A stretch of DNA of 64,000 nucleotides from Psychroserpens sp. Hel_I_66 (lineage in GTDB: Bacteria; Bacteroidota; Bacteroidia; Flavobacteriales; Flavobacteriaceae), in contig NZ_JUGU01000001.1 in the NCBI RefSeq assembly GCF_000799465.1, positions 1,178,001-1,242,000 of the forward strand. Direction: 5' to 3'. The position numbers were made by a program, and so were the translations under genes. This document shows positions 43,445 to 53,300 of this stretch, piece after piece (positions within the stretch are counted from its first letter, which is position 1; every line of letters starts with the position of its first letter). The notes under the pieces are model-generated. The model was given only the letters and a program-made list of their open reading frames with translations. It was not told the origin of the DNA and searched no databases.

Positions 43445-44773
43445 TTATTCGTTTTTCCAGTTTAAGCGATCCATTTGATTATATGGCCAAGGTGCTCCAT
43501 TATTTTCAATGTTACCCATCATGTTGTTGAGTTCCATTGGTGCTGCACTCTGCTCCATCACTAAATATTGACGCATCTGCATGATGATATTCAACGGATC
43601 AATACTCACAGGACAGGCTTCTACGCAGGCATTACAACTTGTACATGCCCAAAGTTCTTCTTTTAAAATATAATCTCCCAATAGCTGTTTACCGTCATCT
43701 TTAAATTCTCCTTTATTGGCATCGATGTTTTTTCCTACCTCCTCAAGACGATCACGTGTGTCCATCATGATTTTTCGAGGTGATAATTTTTTTCCTGTCA
43801 TATTTGCTGGACATTCGCTAGTGCAACGTCCACACTCTGTACACGTATATGCATTTAACAAATTAACCCAACTTAAATCCTGCACGTCACTTGCTCCAAA
43901 TTTTGCTGGAACTGCATCATCTTCACCTTCTGGAGCTGCAGCAAATGGATCTACGTTTGGATCCATCATCATTTTTACCTCGTTGGTGACTGCTTCTAAA
44001 TTATCGAACTGTCCTTTAAGATTTAATTTTCCGTAGTAAGTATTTGGAAACGCTAAAAGGATGTGTAAATGTTTCGAGAAATATAAATAGTTCAAAAATA
44101 TTATAATACCAAGTATGTGTAACCACCAGGCTGTTCTTTCTATTATGATTAATGTAGCATTTGAAAGTCCGTCGAAAAGAGGTAACAACCATTGACTGAT
44201 TGGGAACGAACCTGCTGTATGATAGCCTTCAGCTCCATTGAGTTGAAGTTGAAGATCAGCACCATTCATAATTAAGAACAAGCACATTAATACGACCTCA
44301 AAGTATAAAATGATGTTGGCATCATTTTTTGGCCAACCTGTCATTTCCCTAGCCATAAAACGCTTGAGCTTTATAATATTTCGTCTAATCAAAAAGATAA
44401 TTACAGATACTAAAACGCCAAATGCCAACAGCTCAAAAGAACCTATTAAAATATCATAAATTTGTCCTGCTCCAGAAAAAATACGGTGTTCTCCCGTAAG
44501 TCCATCAATAATAATCTCAAGGACTTCTATATTAATAACCACAAAACCAACATATACTATAATGTGAAGAAAACCAGCAATTGGTCTTTTTACCATTTTG
44601 CTTTGACCCAAAGCTATTCTCGCCATGTTTCTCCAGCGTTGAGGCTTATCATCACTCACATCTACATCTCGACCTAATTTAATATTACGCCAAAGTTTTC
44701 TAACATTATTTGCAAAATATCCAATGCCAATAACTAGTGCTATGGCGAATATGATTTGTGGTAAAAAGCTCAT
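43445..44773 (-). CDS. membrane 4Fe-4S ferredoxin-type oxidoreductase subunit
   Basis: The 442-residue product has about six membrane helices in its first 290 residues, with histidines suited to b-type heme in a NarI/HdrE-like module. Two 4Fe-4S motifs follow: CTECGRCTSECP (near 313) and CTSCNACVEACP (near 377). With the CCG-domain protein it forms a typical quinone-linked electron-transfer unit. The physiological donor is unknown. Confidence 0.87.
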   Translation of the reverse strand: MSFLPQIIFAIALVIGIGYFANNVRKLWRNIKLGRDVDVSDDKPQRWRNMARIALGQSKMVKRPIAGFLHIIVYVGFVVINIEVLEIIIDGLTGEHRIFSGAGQIYDILIGSFELLAFGVLVSVIIFLIRRNIIKLKRFMAREMTGWPKNDANIILYFEVVLMCLFLIMNGADLQLQLNGAEGYHTAGSFPISQWLLPLFDGLSNATLIIIERTAWWLHILGIIIFLNYLYFSKHLHILLAFPNTYYGKLNLKGQFDNLEAVTNEVKMMMDPNVDPFAAAPEGEDDAVPAKFGASDVQDLSWVNLLNAYTCTECGRCTSECPANMTGKKLSPRKIMMDTRDRLEEVGKNIDANKGEFKDDGKQLLGDYILKEELWACTSCNACVEACPVSIDPLNIIMQMRQYLVMEQSAAPMELNNMMGNIENNGAPWPYNQMDRLNWKNE

Positions 44774-44787
44774 ATTGGGTTGGTTTA

Positions 44788-45741
44788 TTAGTCTTTATCT
44801 TCTATTTCGTTTCCGTCTGCGTCGTAACGTTTGGGTTTTTTTCCGAAGATAGAAAAATGTACATATCGTTTAGGATTCAATTTCATATCCTCTAAAAGTT
44901 GTTCCATTTGCAATGCTGCACCTTCTAGATTTTGATACAATCCTTCGTCTTTTAATAGCTTGCCAACAGAGCCTTCACCGTTTTCAATACTCACCATCAA
45001 GTTGTTAACGGTATTAATTGTATTGTCCAATTTTTCGACTGTTTTTGATAACTGAACATCTTTAAGGTCATTTGTTATCACAGCTAATCCTTGAGTTATA
45101 GAATCAAAGTTTGTAAGTACAGAACTTAGCTTCTCGTCATTTTTCTTTATTAAATTATTTACGGAATAAGATACCGCTTTAAACGATTTCATAGTTTCGT
45201 TTAGCTCTTTGATAGCGTTTTTCAAACCAGCTTCAGTATCATCTATGACGAGTCTATTGAGGTTTAACAGCAATGAGTCTGCAGAGGAAAGTGTCGTGTC
45301 TAAATTATTGCTAACATCTGAAAATGTTTCAGTGAGGTTAGATACGAGGTCTTCTTCAACTTCCGAAGCTAAAAAATCACCTGGTTTTGCTGGTGCTCCT
45401 TGTTCACTTACCATGATCTCCAGTGCATTTCCTCCCATCAACCCGGTTTTGTAAAGCTTCACTTTTGTTTCCTTAGAAAAAGAAAGCTGGTCATCTACAG
45501 TAAAGGATACACGGGTTTTGCCTGTATCAAAATTATAAATGATTTCTTGAATTTTACCAACGCTATTACCTTTTACGGTAACTGGAGACGACTTGCTAAG
45601 TGCGTTGTAATCAAATTCTGTATAATATGTATCGTCAGTCTCAAATAGATTTTTACCATTCAGGTAATTAATCAAAAAAACCATTAGTAAAATACCCGAA
45701 AGTACGAGTATGGCTGTTTTTACTTCTCTTGAAATTTTCAA
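44788..45741 (-). CDS. MlaD/MCE-domain phospholipid-transport protein
   Basis: The 317-residue product has one N-terminal membrane anchor (about 10-27), an MCE domain (about 35-115; YNALSKSSPVTVKGNSVGKI and GLMGGNALEI) and a long helical C-terminal region. MCE proteins carry lipids between membranes as part of Mla-type ABC systems. The start is TTG at 45739-45741: a stop codon lies two codons upstream, so no ATG is possible. The ABC partners are not in view. Confidence 0.88.
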   Translation of the reverse strand: MKISREVKTAILVLSGILLMVFLINYLNGKNLFETDDTYYTEFDYNALSKSSPVTVKGNSVGKIQEIIYNFDTGKTRVSFTVDDQLSFSKETKVKLYKTGLMGGNALEIMVSEQGAPAKPGDFLASEVEEDLVSNLTETFSDVSNNLDTTLSSADSLLLNLNRLVIDDTEAGLKNAIKELNETMKSFKAVSYSVNNLIKKNDEKLSSVLTNFDSITQGLAVITNDLKDVQLSKTVEKLDNTINTVNNLMVSIENGEGSVGKLLKDEGLYQNLEGAALQMEQLLEDMKLNPKRYVHFSIFGKKPKRYDADGNEIEDKD

Positions 45742-45795
45742 ATTTTACAATTTTGGGTTATAACAAAATTAAGAATAATAATGTAAAGAATGCTT

Positions 45796-46914
45796 CTAAT
45801 TAGATGATGATTTTAATGCTTCGGAAACATCTATTTTTTTTCCGTCCTTGTAAGCGACAACAAAACAGTCTTTATATCCTTTAGACAGAGCTTCTGCTTG
45901 AAATTGTTTTATTTTAGTATAGTCTGAAGTGTAGCCATAAAAATACTTGTAGATCTCACCAACTTTATCTCTAGAAACATCTGAAAGACCTTTGAAATTA
46001 TAGGATTTTGGCGCTATTTCTTTTGAGCTGGCAGCAATTTGAACCTTGAATACTACATTCTCGATAATTTGTGGTTCATCTGCTAATACAATGTCTTTGT
46101 CGTCCACTTTTATTTGATATATATTATCGCCAACATTTTGCTCAACAAATCCCTTATAGCCTAAAATTGCTTTTTTTATACCAGAAGCCATTTTAGATTG
46201 ACCTGCTTTAGTGTTTAAGAATTTACCTTCTGAATTATTTGTTAAGAATCCAACTTCTATAAGCACACTTGGCATATACGTATTATGCAACACCCACAAA
46301 CTTGCTTGTTTTAAACCTCTACTTTTGCGGTTGAGTTCTTTTTCAAAATTATCTTCTACCATTCTTGCCAACTTGATACTGTTCTCTGTGTACTCTTCTT
46401 GCAGGAAACTCAGCGTGATAAGAGATTCTGGTGAGTTTGGATCAAAACCTTCGTAGTGTTTCTCATAATCTGCCTCAAGAAAAATTACTTCGTTCTCTTT
46501 TTTAGCGATTTCCATATTCCTTTTTGTATTCGCAACACCTAATACAAATGTTTCTGTACCAGATGCTTGGGAGTGATGAGCGTTACAATGCACAGATACA
46601 AATAAATCTGCATCGGCATCGTTTGCTATTTTTGCTCTCCCACGTAAGGTTACAAACACATCCTTTTCTCTTGTATAAATGACTTTAATGTCCTTGTTTT
46701 TCCCTAACTCTTTACCAACCTCTAGTACGATGTTAAGAGCAATGTCTTTTTCTTTATGCCCATTTCCCAAATTACCAGAATCATGACCTCCATGACCTGC
46801 GTCCAAGACCACAACGAATTTATCTTTGTTTTTTTGAAATGCGTGAGCAGATGTTAAAATACTGGTAAATAAAAAGCTTACCAATACGATTATATAAAGT
46901 GATACCGTTTTCAT
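45796..46914 (-). CDS. N-acetylmuramoyl-L-alanine amidase
   Basis: The 372-residue exported zinc amidase (Amidase_3) has a signal peptide, the LDAGHGGHDSG zinc motif near residue 38, EKDIAL, the second histidine region SVHCNAHHSQ (about 110) and the catalytic-Glu LIEVGFLTN (about 218). A C-terminal region of about 100 residues (VVFKVQIAAS...FVVAYKDG) looks like a SPOR-type peptidoglycan-binding domain. It would cleave the glycan-peptide bond during division. It is divergent from lptD. Confidence 0.92.
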   Translation of the reverse strand: MKTVSLYIIVLVSFLFTSILTSAHAFQKNKDKFVVVLDAGHGGHDSGNLGNGHKEKDIALNIVLEVGKELGKNKDIKVIYTREKDVFVTLRGRAKIANDADADLFVSVHCNAHHSQASGTETFVLGVANTKRNMEIAKKENEVIFLEADYEKHYEGFDPNSPESLITLSFLQEEYTENSIKLARMVEDNFEKELNRKSRGLKQASLWVLHNTYMPSVLIEVGFLTNNSEGKFLNTKAGQSKMASGIKKAILGYKGFVEQNVGDNIYQIKVDDKDIVLADEPQIIENVVFKVQIAASSKEIAPKSYNFKGLSDVSRDKVGEIYKYFYGYTSDYTKIKQFQAEALSKGYKDCFVVAYKDGKKIDVSEALKSSSN

Positions 46915-47028
46915 ACGTGTTTAACGTTTAATCAACTAGGTTATTTTAAGTGTGTACTTATAGATTCTCTAATGCTTAACACTTTTTATAAATTGATTGA
47001 ATTATAAATTAATCATAAAAAATATATG

Positions 47029-47036
47029 TAATTTTG
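47029..47036 (+). promoter_or_regulatory. -7 box TAATTTTG overlapping the first possible lptD start
   Basis: TAATTTTG matches TAnnTTTG. Its last three bases are the TTG at 47034 that begins the longest lptD frame, so either the true start is downstream or the mRNA is nearly leaderless. Confidence 0.4.
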
Positions 47037-49811
47037 GCAATTCAAAAACCGAGCCATACTTTAGCAAAAATACATTTAAAAGCATTGCGTACAAAAAGCT
47101 TTCACATACTTTTTACCCTAAGTTTTACCATGTTTATTAACATGGTTTGCTTTGCGCAAGAGTTGCCAAATCCTAAAGAACCCATAAAACCGAAAATTGA
47201 GAACGATACTACAATTATAAACGTAGAAAAAATTCTTGAAACTCCAAAAAACATTAAAGAATCTGATAGCACGAAGACAGATTCTATTCCGAAGAAAAAA
47301 GAATTCTTAACTGGTATCGTTGATTATAAAGCTACAGATTATGTGCGATTAGACCAACGTAAAAATACGACAACATTATACAACGAGGCAGAGGTAAACT
47401 ACCAGGATATGAATATCAAAGCTGGTATTATAGTCATTAATCATGGTAAGGATTTGGTTTATGCTGGACGCGTAAAGGATAGTTTGGGAAATTATTCTCA
47501 AGCACCAATATTTACTCAGGGACAGAGCGTTGTTGAACCAGACTCTGTTATATTTAATACGGTTACCAAAAAAGCGGTCATTTTTAATTCCAAAACAGAG
47601 CAAAGTGGCGGAACGATCATCGCAGAAAAAACAAAACGAGAAAATGACTCTACGCTTTTCATCCAGAACGGAAGATATACGACATCTGAAAATCTGGACG
47701 ACCCAGAATATTATTTTTTAATGCGATCTGCAAAAGTTGTACCTGGAGTAAAAGTAGTTACTGGTCTAACAAACTTATTTATTTATGATGTACCTACTCC
47801 TATCGGGTTACCGTTTGCGTATTTCCCTATGTCTAAAAAACAAACTTCTGGTGTGATCATGCCAACTCCAGGACAGGAATTAGCTAACGACAGAGGCTAC
47901 TTCTTGCAAAATGGAGGTTATTATTTTGCCATTAGCGATTATGTGGATCTAGCTGTTTTAGGAGATTATTACACGAACGGTAGTTATGGATTGCGCTTTG
48001 AAACTAATTATGCGCTGCGCTATAGATTTAGGGGGAATTTAAGTTTTAGATATGAAAACTTAATTAACAGTGAAGCAGGATTTCCTGATTTTGCAAAATC
48101 TACTATTTATAACATAAGATGGTCTCACAGCCAAGATGGAAAAGCGAATCCTAGTTCGAGATTTTCAGCTTCGGTAAACTTGGGTAGTAGCCAATATTAT
48201 AGACAATCTATCAATCAGCTCAATTTATCAAATACCCAAAATAACACGTTGGCATCTTCCATATCCTATTCCAAAACATTTCAAGGTGAGCCACAAGTTA
48301 ACATGAGTGTAACTGCAACTCACTCGCAAAATACGAATACCCAAGAGATCAATATGACCTTGCCAACTGTTCAGGCTAGTGTTGGCAGAGTGTTCCCTTT
48401 CGCACCAAAGAGCGGAACTAAAAAAGGAATTATCCAAAATGTAAATTTACAATACAACGTAAGAGGAGAAAATAGAATTAGAACAACAGATTCATTATTT
48501 TTTAAGGCTGAAATGTTTGATGATGCGCGTGTTGGCGCTGTACATTCTATCCCAATCTCTACTAACTTTAAAGTGTTTGATTATTTTAGTATGAGCGCGA
48601 GTGCGAATCTTGAAGAAACGTGGACTTTAAATACGATAAATAGATTTTACGATCAAGAAAACGAAGAGATTGTAACTGAAGACTTAAATCAATTCGATCG
48701 TTTCTTAACCTATAACTTTAGTACCAGTATCGGGACAACAATTTATGGTATGTTTGATTTCAGAAAAGAAGGAAAAGACCCTAAAATACAACAGATTAGA
48801 CATGTTATGCGTCCATCTATTAGTTACAATATCAATCCTGCGTTTGATCAATATTATGACACCTTTGAAATAGTAAATGCAGATGGAGTAACTGTAGATG
48901 AGATAGAAAGACAGGAATACACAAGATTTGAGGGCTCTATTTTTGGCACTCCAAATAAGAATTTTTCTAGCTCCATGGGCATCTCCTTGGGCAATAATTT
49001 TGAGGCGAAGGTTCGAGACAAGGACAGTACAGCAACAGAACCAAAGAAAATTAAATTGCTTAATAATCTTAACTTCCAAACATCTTACAATTTTGCTGGC
49101 GATTCTTTACAATGGAGCCCATTAAGGGTTTCTGGAGGTACAACACTTTTAAAGGACAAAATGAATGTTAATTTCGGGATGGTTCTAGATCCTTATGCTC
49201 TTGATAATAATAACCGTAAAATTGATAAATTCAACATTGATAATGGTGGGAGTTTATTTAGAATGACATCTGCAAACCTTAACTTGAGCTACTCCATATC
49301 CAGTAATGATTTTGAAGGCACAGGACAAGAAGATGATGCAGCCATACAGCAAAATTTAAGAAGTGGTGGACGAGCAGATGATCTCTTTGGGAAACCTCAG
49401 GATTTTTCAGATCAACGTTTGTCAGATGAAGAAAACCCTAAGCAGGAAAAGGAAGAACCTAGTGAACTTTATAATTATAAAATCCCTTGGAGTCTTCGGT
49501 TGGCATATGCTGTAAACTATTCAAACTCTGCTAGGCAAAGTATGATTTCCAGTAACTCGCTAATGTTTTCTGGAGATATAGAACTCTCTCCACGATGGTC
49601 TGTTGGTGGATCATCTGGTTATGATTTTGTAAATAAAGGTTTCACACAAACCCAATTACGTTTTGAAAGAGACCTATTGAGTTGGCGTATGAATTTTACT
49701 TGGGTCCCTTTTGGTAGATATAACTCATGGAATTTCTTTATAGGTATCAAATCCAGCCTACTTAAAGATCTTAAATACGACAAACGTAAACAACGAGACC
49801 AACAACTTTAA
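47034..49811 (+). CDS. lptD: putative LPS-assembly protein LptD
   Basis: The 925-residue product fits LptD/OstA of Bacteroidota: a hydrophobic signal segment ending VCFAQ near residue 42, an OstA-type N-domain (about 90-230), and a large C-terminal barrel with many aromatic strands. It inserts lipopolysaccharide into the outer leaflet. The start is uncertain. TTG 47034 lies in a -7 box, while TTG 47085 gives a compact signal peptide starting RTKSFHILF. A serine/threonine-rich loop region precedes the barrel. Confidence 0.86.
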   Translation: MAIQKPSHTLAKIHLKALRTKSFHILFTLSFTMFINMVCFAQELPNPKEPIKPKIENDTTIINVEKILETPKNIKESDSTKTDSIPKKKEFLTGIVDYKATDYVRLDQRKNTTTLYNEAEVNYQDMNIKAGIIVINHGKDLVYAGRVKDSLGNYSQAPIFTQGQSVVEPDSVIFNTVTKKAVIFNSKTEQSGGTIIAEKTKRENDSTLFIQNGRYTTSENLDDPEYYFLMRSAKVVPGVKVVTGLTNLFIYDVPTPIGLPFAYFPMSKKQTSGVIMPTPGQELANDRGYFLQNGGYYFAISDYVDLAVLGDYYTNGSYGLRFETNYALRYRFRGNLSFRYENLINSEAGFPDFAKSTIYNIRWSHSQDGKANPSSRFSASVNLGSSQYYRQSINQLNLSNTQNNTLASSISYSKTFQGEPQVNMSVTATHSQNTNTQEINMTLPTVQASVGRVFPFAPKSGTKKGIIQNVNLQYNVRGENRIRTTDSLFFKAEMFDDARVGAVHSIPISTNFKVFDYFSMSASANLEETWTLNTINRFYDQENEEIVTEDLNQFDRFLTYNFSTSIGTTIYGMFDFRKEGKDPKIQQIRHVMRPSISYNINPAFDQYYDTFEIVNADGVTVDEIERQEYTRFEGSIFGTPNKNFSSSMGISLGNNFEAKVRDKDSTATEPKKIKLLNNLNFQTSYNFAGDSLQWSPLRVSGGTTLLKDKMNVNFGMVLDPYALDNNNRKIDKFNIDNGGSLFRMTSANLNLSYSISSNDFEGTGQEDDAAIQQNLRSGGRADDLFGKPQDFSDQRLSDEENPKQEKEEPSELYNYKIPWSLRLAYAVNYSNSARQSMISSNSLMFSGDIELSPRWSVGGSSGYDFVNKGFTQTQLRFERDLLSWRMNFTWVPFGRYNSWNFFIGIKSSLLKDLKYDKRKQRDQQL

Positions 49812-49821
49812 AATCTTAAAA

Positions 49822-50202
49822 ATGAAAAAAATTATAAACACTCCCAATGCTCCAGCTCCAATTGGGCCTTACAACCAAGCCATTTTAACAGGTAACACAT
49901 TGTACACTTCTGGACAAATTGCAATTAATGTCAAAACGGGTGAATTGGTAATGGACTCTATTACTTCGGAAACGGAACAGGTCATGAAAAATCTAGAAGC
50001 TGTTTTAAAAGCTGCAGATATGACCTTTGAAAATGTTATCAAATCCTCAATTTTCATAAGCGACATGAATAACTTTGGAAGCATCAACGAGGTTTATGGT
50101 AAGTATTTTAATGCAGAAACTGCTCCTGCTCGCGAAACAGTAGAAGTTGCTAATTTACCAAAATTCGTAAATGTAGAAATTAGCATGATCGCTATTAAAT
50201 AA
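49822..50202 (+). CDS. ridA: RidA-family enamine/imine deaminase
   Basis: The 126-residue product matches the RidA/YjgF family: APAPIGPYNQAI near the start, TSGQIA, and the catalytic arginine in APARETVEV (Arg near 106). It hydrolyses reactive imines formed by PLP enzymes. The length and spacing of motifs are standard. It follows lptD by ten bases. Confidence 0.93.
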   Translation: MKKIINTPNAPAPIGPYNQAILTGNTLYTSGQIAINVKTGELVMDSITSETEQVMKNLEAVLKAADMTFENVIKSSIFISDMNNFGSINEVYGKYFNAETAPARETVEVANLPKFVNVEISMIAIK

Positions 50203-50310
50203 GGGGTTTTTAGAGTTATAAACAATCATTTCTTAAAAACTTCATTCCTCAATTGTTCTATAATAGTCTCAAGCTATTACTTTTGAAATAAATCATATAA
50301 AAACCTAACT

Positions 50311-50949
50311 ATGCTTAAATCTGTACTCCTATCTATCACTCTTTTTTGTTGTTCAATTGTTTTCGCACAAGATGAATTTGAACAATCTTTAGACTCACTA
50401 CAAACCCTTGACGACGTTAATTTATTTTTTCAGAAGAATAAAAAAGTTAAAGGAAAAGTAATTGTATTTAACGAAGAAAAACATAAAACCCGCATGGCTA
50501 CAGACATTTTAAAAATGAGTGTTGGCGCTAAAAAATACGATAAGGACAATCCCCAACGAACCTATTTTAAGATTATTGAAAAAAATGAAATTCCATATTA
50601 CAAAGTAAGTTGCGTGTATTTAGACGGTACTAAACACTCTTTAAAAGACATCAATATTATTAGAAATCAAGTCATCTCAAAATATAAAGAAGGTTACGAG
50701 TTCTCAAACCTTGCCAAACAATATTCTATGGATAGTTCTGCAAAACAAGGTGGTGACTTAGGTTGGTTCACAAACGGTGATTTACATCCAGATTTTGAAA
50801 TACCTATTATTGAAGGAAATTACAGTGTGGGAGATATTTTTACAATTGATATCCCAGAGACACAGTCATATTATGTAGTATTAATGACACAAAACAGAAA
50901 ACTCATTAAAGAGTCCAAAGTTTTAAAAGTGACAATGCCAAGAAAATAA
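50311..50949 (+). CDS. exported parvulin-type peptidylprolyl isomerase
   Basis: The 212-residue product has a signal peptide (cleavage near VFAQ) and a C-terminal PpiC/parvulin domain (about 110-205; FSNLAKQYSMDSSAKQGGDLGWFTNG). The N-terminal 80 residues are specific to the Bacteroidota version. It should help fold envelope proteins. The stop overlaps the rsmE start by one base. Confidence 0.83.
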   Translation: MLKSVLLSITLFCCSIVFAQDEFEQSLDSLQTLDDVNLFFQKNKKVKGKVIVFNEEKHKTRMATDILKMSVGAKKYDKDNPQRTYFKIIEKNEIPYYKVSCVYLDGTKHSLKDINIIRNQVISKYKEGYEFSNLAKQYSMDSSAKQGGDLGWFTNGDLHPDFEIPIIEGNYSVGDIFTIDIPETQSYYVVLMTQNRKLIKESKVLKVTMPRK

Positions 50950-51656
50950 TGCAACTGTTCTATAATAAGGATTTAACTCAAAACGATACCGAAATTCGCT
51001 TTTCAAAAGACGAAAGCAGACATATCGTTAAAGTGCTGCGTAAATCTTTAGGAGACATCTTGCATATTACAAATGGTAAGGGATTTTTATTTTCTGCGGA
51101 AATTATCCTCGCAGACCTCAAAAACTGTGTTGCCAAAATTCTATCTTTAGAAGAACAGCCAAAACGTAGTTATCAAGTGCATCTCGCTGTTGCACCTACA
51201 AAAATGAACGATCGCTACGAATGGTTTTTAGAAAAAGCTACCGAAATTGGCATCGACCAAATCACACCTATAATTTGTGAAAACAGCGAGCGTAAAGTTA
51301 TCAAGCCAGAGCGTTTTGAAAAAATTCTACAATCGGCAATGAAACAATCATTGAACTGCTATATGCCAAAACTTAATGAAGCCATAACCTTTAAAGACTT
51401 TATAGAACAAAAATTTGAATCTCAAATTTTTATTGCACATTGTGAAGAAACACAAAAACAATCCTTAAAACAATCCCTAAAATTAAATGAGGATGTTTTG
51501 ATTCTCATTGGTCCAGAGGGTGATTTTTCCACTTCGGAAATTGAACTTGCCATAAAACAAAATTACAAACCGGTCACACTGGGAAACACTAGATTACGTA
51601 CCGAAACTGCAGCAATCGTAGCCTGTCATTCAATAGCTTTCGCAAACGAGCTATAG
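50949..51656 (+). CDS. rsmE: 16S rRNA m3U1498 methyltransferase RsmE
   Basis: The 235-residue SPOUT-class enzyme has an N-terminal PUA-like domain with SRHIVKVLRKSLGD and the C-terminal knot motifs LIGPEGDFS and LGNTRLRTETAAIVA. It methylates U1498 of 16S rRNA. Its ATG overlaps the parvulin stop, and its end overlaps the convergent DUF1223 gene by six bases. Confidence 0.95.
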   Translation: MQLFYNKDLTQNDTEIRFSKDESRHIVKVLRKSLGDILHITNGKGFLFSAEIILADLKNCVAKILSLEEQPKRSYQVHLAVAPTKMNDRYEWFLEKATEIGIDQITPIICENSERKVIKPERFEKILQSAMKQSLNCYMPKLNEAITFKDFIEQKFESQIFIAHCEETQKQSLKQSLKLNEDVLILIGPEGDFSTSEIELAIKQNYKPVTLGNTRLRTETAAIVACHSIAFANEL

Positions 51657-52382
51657 GTCTATTTCTTTTGCTCCAACAATATCCAAATTCTCATTTTCAA
51701 CAATGGCAATTAATTTTAAATCATCTTGCTCATTCACTAGATTAGGTATAGCAATCGAATGATTTTCTCTAGAAGCATTTAAAGACATCACTTTTTCTGA
51801 AACAACAATATTGGCATTTTTCAATGTTCGGTTTCTATTTTCGCCACGCCCGATTTTTGTAGTTCGCTCCTTTATAACCAAAACTATTCTAATAGATTTC
51901 CCTTTTAAATCACCTTCCACATCATATTGAAATGAAATCACATCTTCCTTTTTATTTACTTCGGAAATTTTCACGATATTCTCCGCTAGGATATTTCCGT
52001 AGAAATCAAGTTTAGAATTCATTTTACTTGCATCTGAACCCACAAAGTGCTCTCTCCCATTAACCACAACCTGTGGTGTGTAAATGGAGCTACTATTAAA
52101 TTTTTGTGAATATTTTCGCTGTTTATTACTAAACGCTTCTTGGCTAAAGGGATCTTTCCATCCAATATAATTCCAATAATCAACATGGTAAGAAAGTGCA
52201 ATAACATGTTCCCTTTTTTGGACTTTAGACAGCAATTCGTCTGCTGGCGGACAGCTTGAACAGCCTTGTGAGGTAAAGAGCTCTAATACAGTTATTGGTG
52301 GATTGATTGAATTATTTTCAGGGTTATTTTCCGAAGAAAAGAATATTGACATCACAAATAACGTTAAAAGGATATGTTTCAT
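51651..52382 (-). CDS. DUF1223 thioredoxin-fold exported protein
   Basis: The 243-residue product has a signal segment and the DUF1223 hallmark ELFTSQGCSSCPPADELL (CxxC near residue 42-45), followed by ALSYHVDYWNYIGWKDPF. The fold is thioredoxin-like, and the CSSC pair may react with thiols. Function in bacteria is unknown. It is divergent from DUF4159 and overlaps rsmE at its 3' end. Confidence 0.88.
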   Translation of the reverse strand: MKHILLTLFVMSIFFSSENNPENNSINPPITVLELFTSQGCSSCPPADELLSKVQKREHVIALSYHVDYWNYIGWKDPFSQEAFSNKQRKYSQKFNSSSIYTPQVVVNGREHFVGSDASKMNSKLDFYGNILAENIVKISEVNKKEDVISFQYDVEGDLKGKSIRIVLVIKERTTKIGRGENRNRTLKNANIVVSEKVMSLNASRENHSIAIPNLVNEQDDLKLIAIVENENLDIVGAKEIDL

Positions 52383-52395
52383 CTTATTTAATTTC

Positions 52396-52403
52396 TATTT
52401 TTG
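52396..52403 (+). promoter_or_regulatory. -7 box TATTTTTG immediately before the DUF4159 start
   Basis: TATTTTTG matches TAnnTTTG and ends four bases before the ATG at 52408. With normal spacing, transcription would start at or very near the A of the start codon. Confidence 0.45.
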
Positions 52404-52407
52404 AAAT

Positions 52408-53079
52408 ATGATTTTTAGTTCGAAATTTTTAAGAAATCTTACAGTATTCACTGCACTTGTGATAAGTTTAACAGGATTCACAAGTGATGCACAGGATCTG
52501 GCAATGGTGAAATATAAAGGTGGTGGCGATTGGTACAGTAATCCTACCGCACTTCCTAATCTTATTAATTATTGCAATGCAAATATCAAAACTAAAATGA
52601 ATACAAAACCTCAGGTGGTCGAGGTTGGCAGTATTGATATTTTTCAATTCCCTTTATTGCACATGACCGGTCATGGGAATGTTTTTTTTACAGATGAAGA
52701 TGCAGAGAATTTAAGAAAATATTTAATCTCGGGTGGGTTTTTACACATTGATGATAATTATGGGATGGAGCCATATATTAAAAAAGAATTGCAAAAAGTG
52801 TTTCCTGACCTTGAATTGTTAGAGCTCCCAAAAAACCATGAAATTTTTAATATTGCATATAAGTTCCCAGAGGGTTTACCTAAAATTCATGAGCATGACG
52901 GTAAACGACCGCAAGCTTTAGGTGTTTTTTATCAAGACAGACTTGTATTGCTGTTTACATTTGAAAGCGACCTTGGAGATGGTTGGGAAGATCCAGAAGT
53001 ACACAATGATCCTGCAGATGTTAGAGAAAAAGCCCTGAGAATGGGTGCGAATATTGTAAAATATGCGTTTGAGAATTAA
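52408..53079 (+). CDS. DUF4159 exported protein
   Basis: The 223-residue product has a signal peptide (cleavage near SDAQ) and a DUF4159 domain: VKYKGGGDWYSNPTALPNL, then HMTGHGN and FLHIDDNYG. The family has a flavodoxin-like or class I glutamine-amidotransferase-like fold in my recollection. The function is unknown; homologues sit near gliding or aerotolerance genes in some genomes. Its ATG follows a -7 box by four bases. Confidence 0.87.
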   Translation: MIFSSKFLRNLTVFTALVISLTGFTSDAQDLAMVKYKGGGDWYSNPTALPNLINYCNANIKTKMNTKPQVVEVGSIDIFQFPLLHMTGHGNVFFTDEDAENLRKYLISGGFLHIDDNYGMEPYIKKELQKVFPDLELLELPKNHEIFNIAYKFPEGLPKIHEHDGKRPQALGVFYQDRLVLLFTFESDLGDGWEDPEVHNDPADVREKALRMGANIVKYAFEN

Positions 53080-53082
53080 AAT

Positions 53083-53280
53083 ATGATTAATAAAAAAACC
53101 ACTATTTTCAAACTGTTAACCGTAATTATGGTTGCTGTTTTTTTATTTATTCCTCTGCCTGAAATAAATGGGCACACTTATGATATTGGTGTTGCAAATA
53201 TTCATCAGGATTTCAATTGTCTAAATAGAATTCCAGTTCACATCGATTATTATTGTAAAGATTTTAACTGTAATTATTAA
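53083..53280 (+). CDS. short signal-peptide protein of unknown function
   Basis: A 65-residue frame starts with an ATG three bases after the DUF4159 stop. It has a hydrophobic N-terminal segment (about 11-26) and four cysteines or histidines in the rest (FNCLNRIPVHIDYYCKDFNC). It could be a real small exported protein; protein-coding support is only moderate. Confidence 0.45.
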   Translation: MINKKTTIFKLLTVIMVAVFLFIPLPEINGHTYDIGVANIHQDFNCLNRIPVHIDYYCKDFNCNY

Positions 53281-53300
53281 ATATAAACTACGTATTTCTT

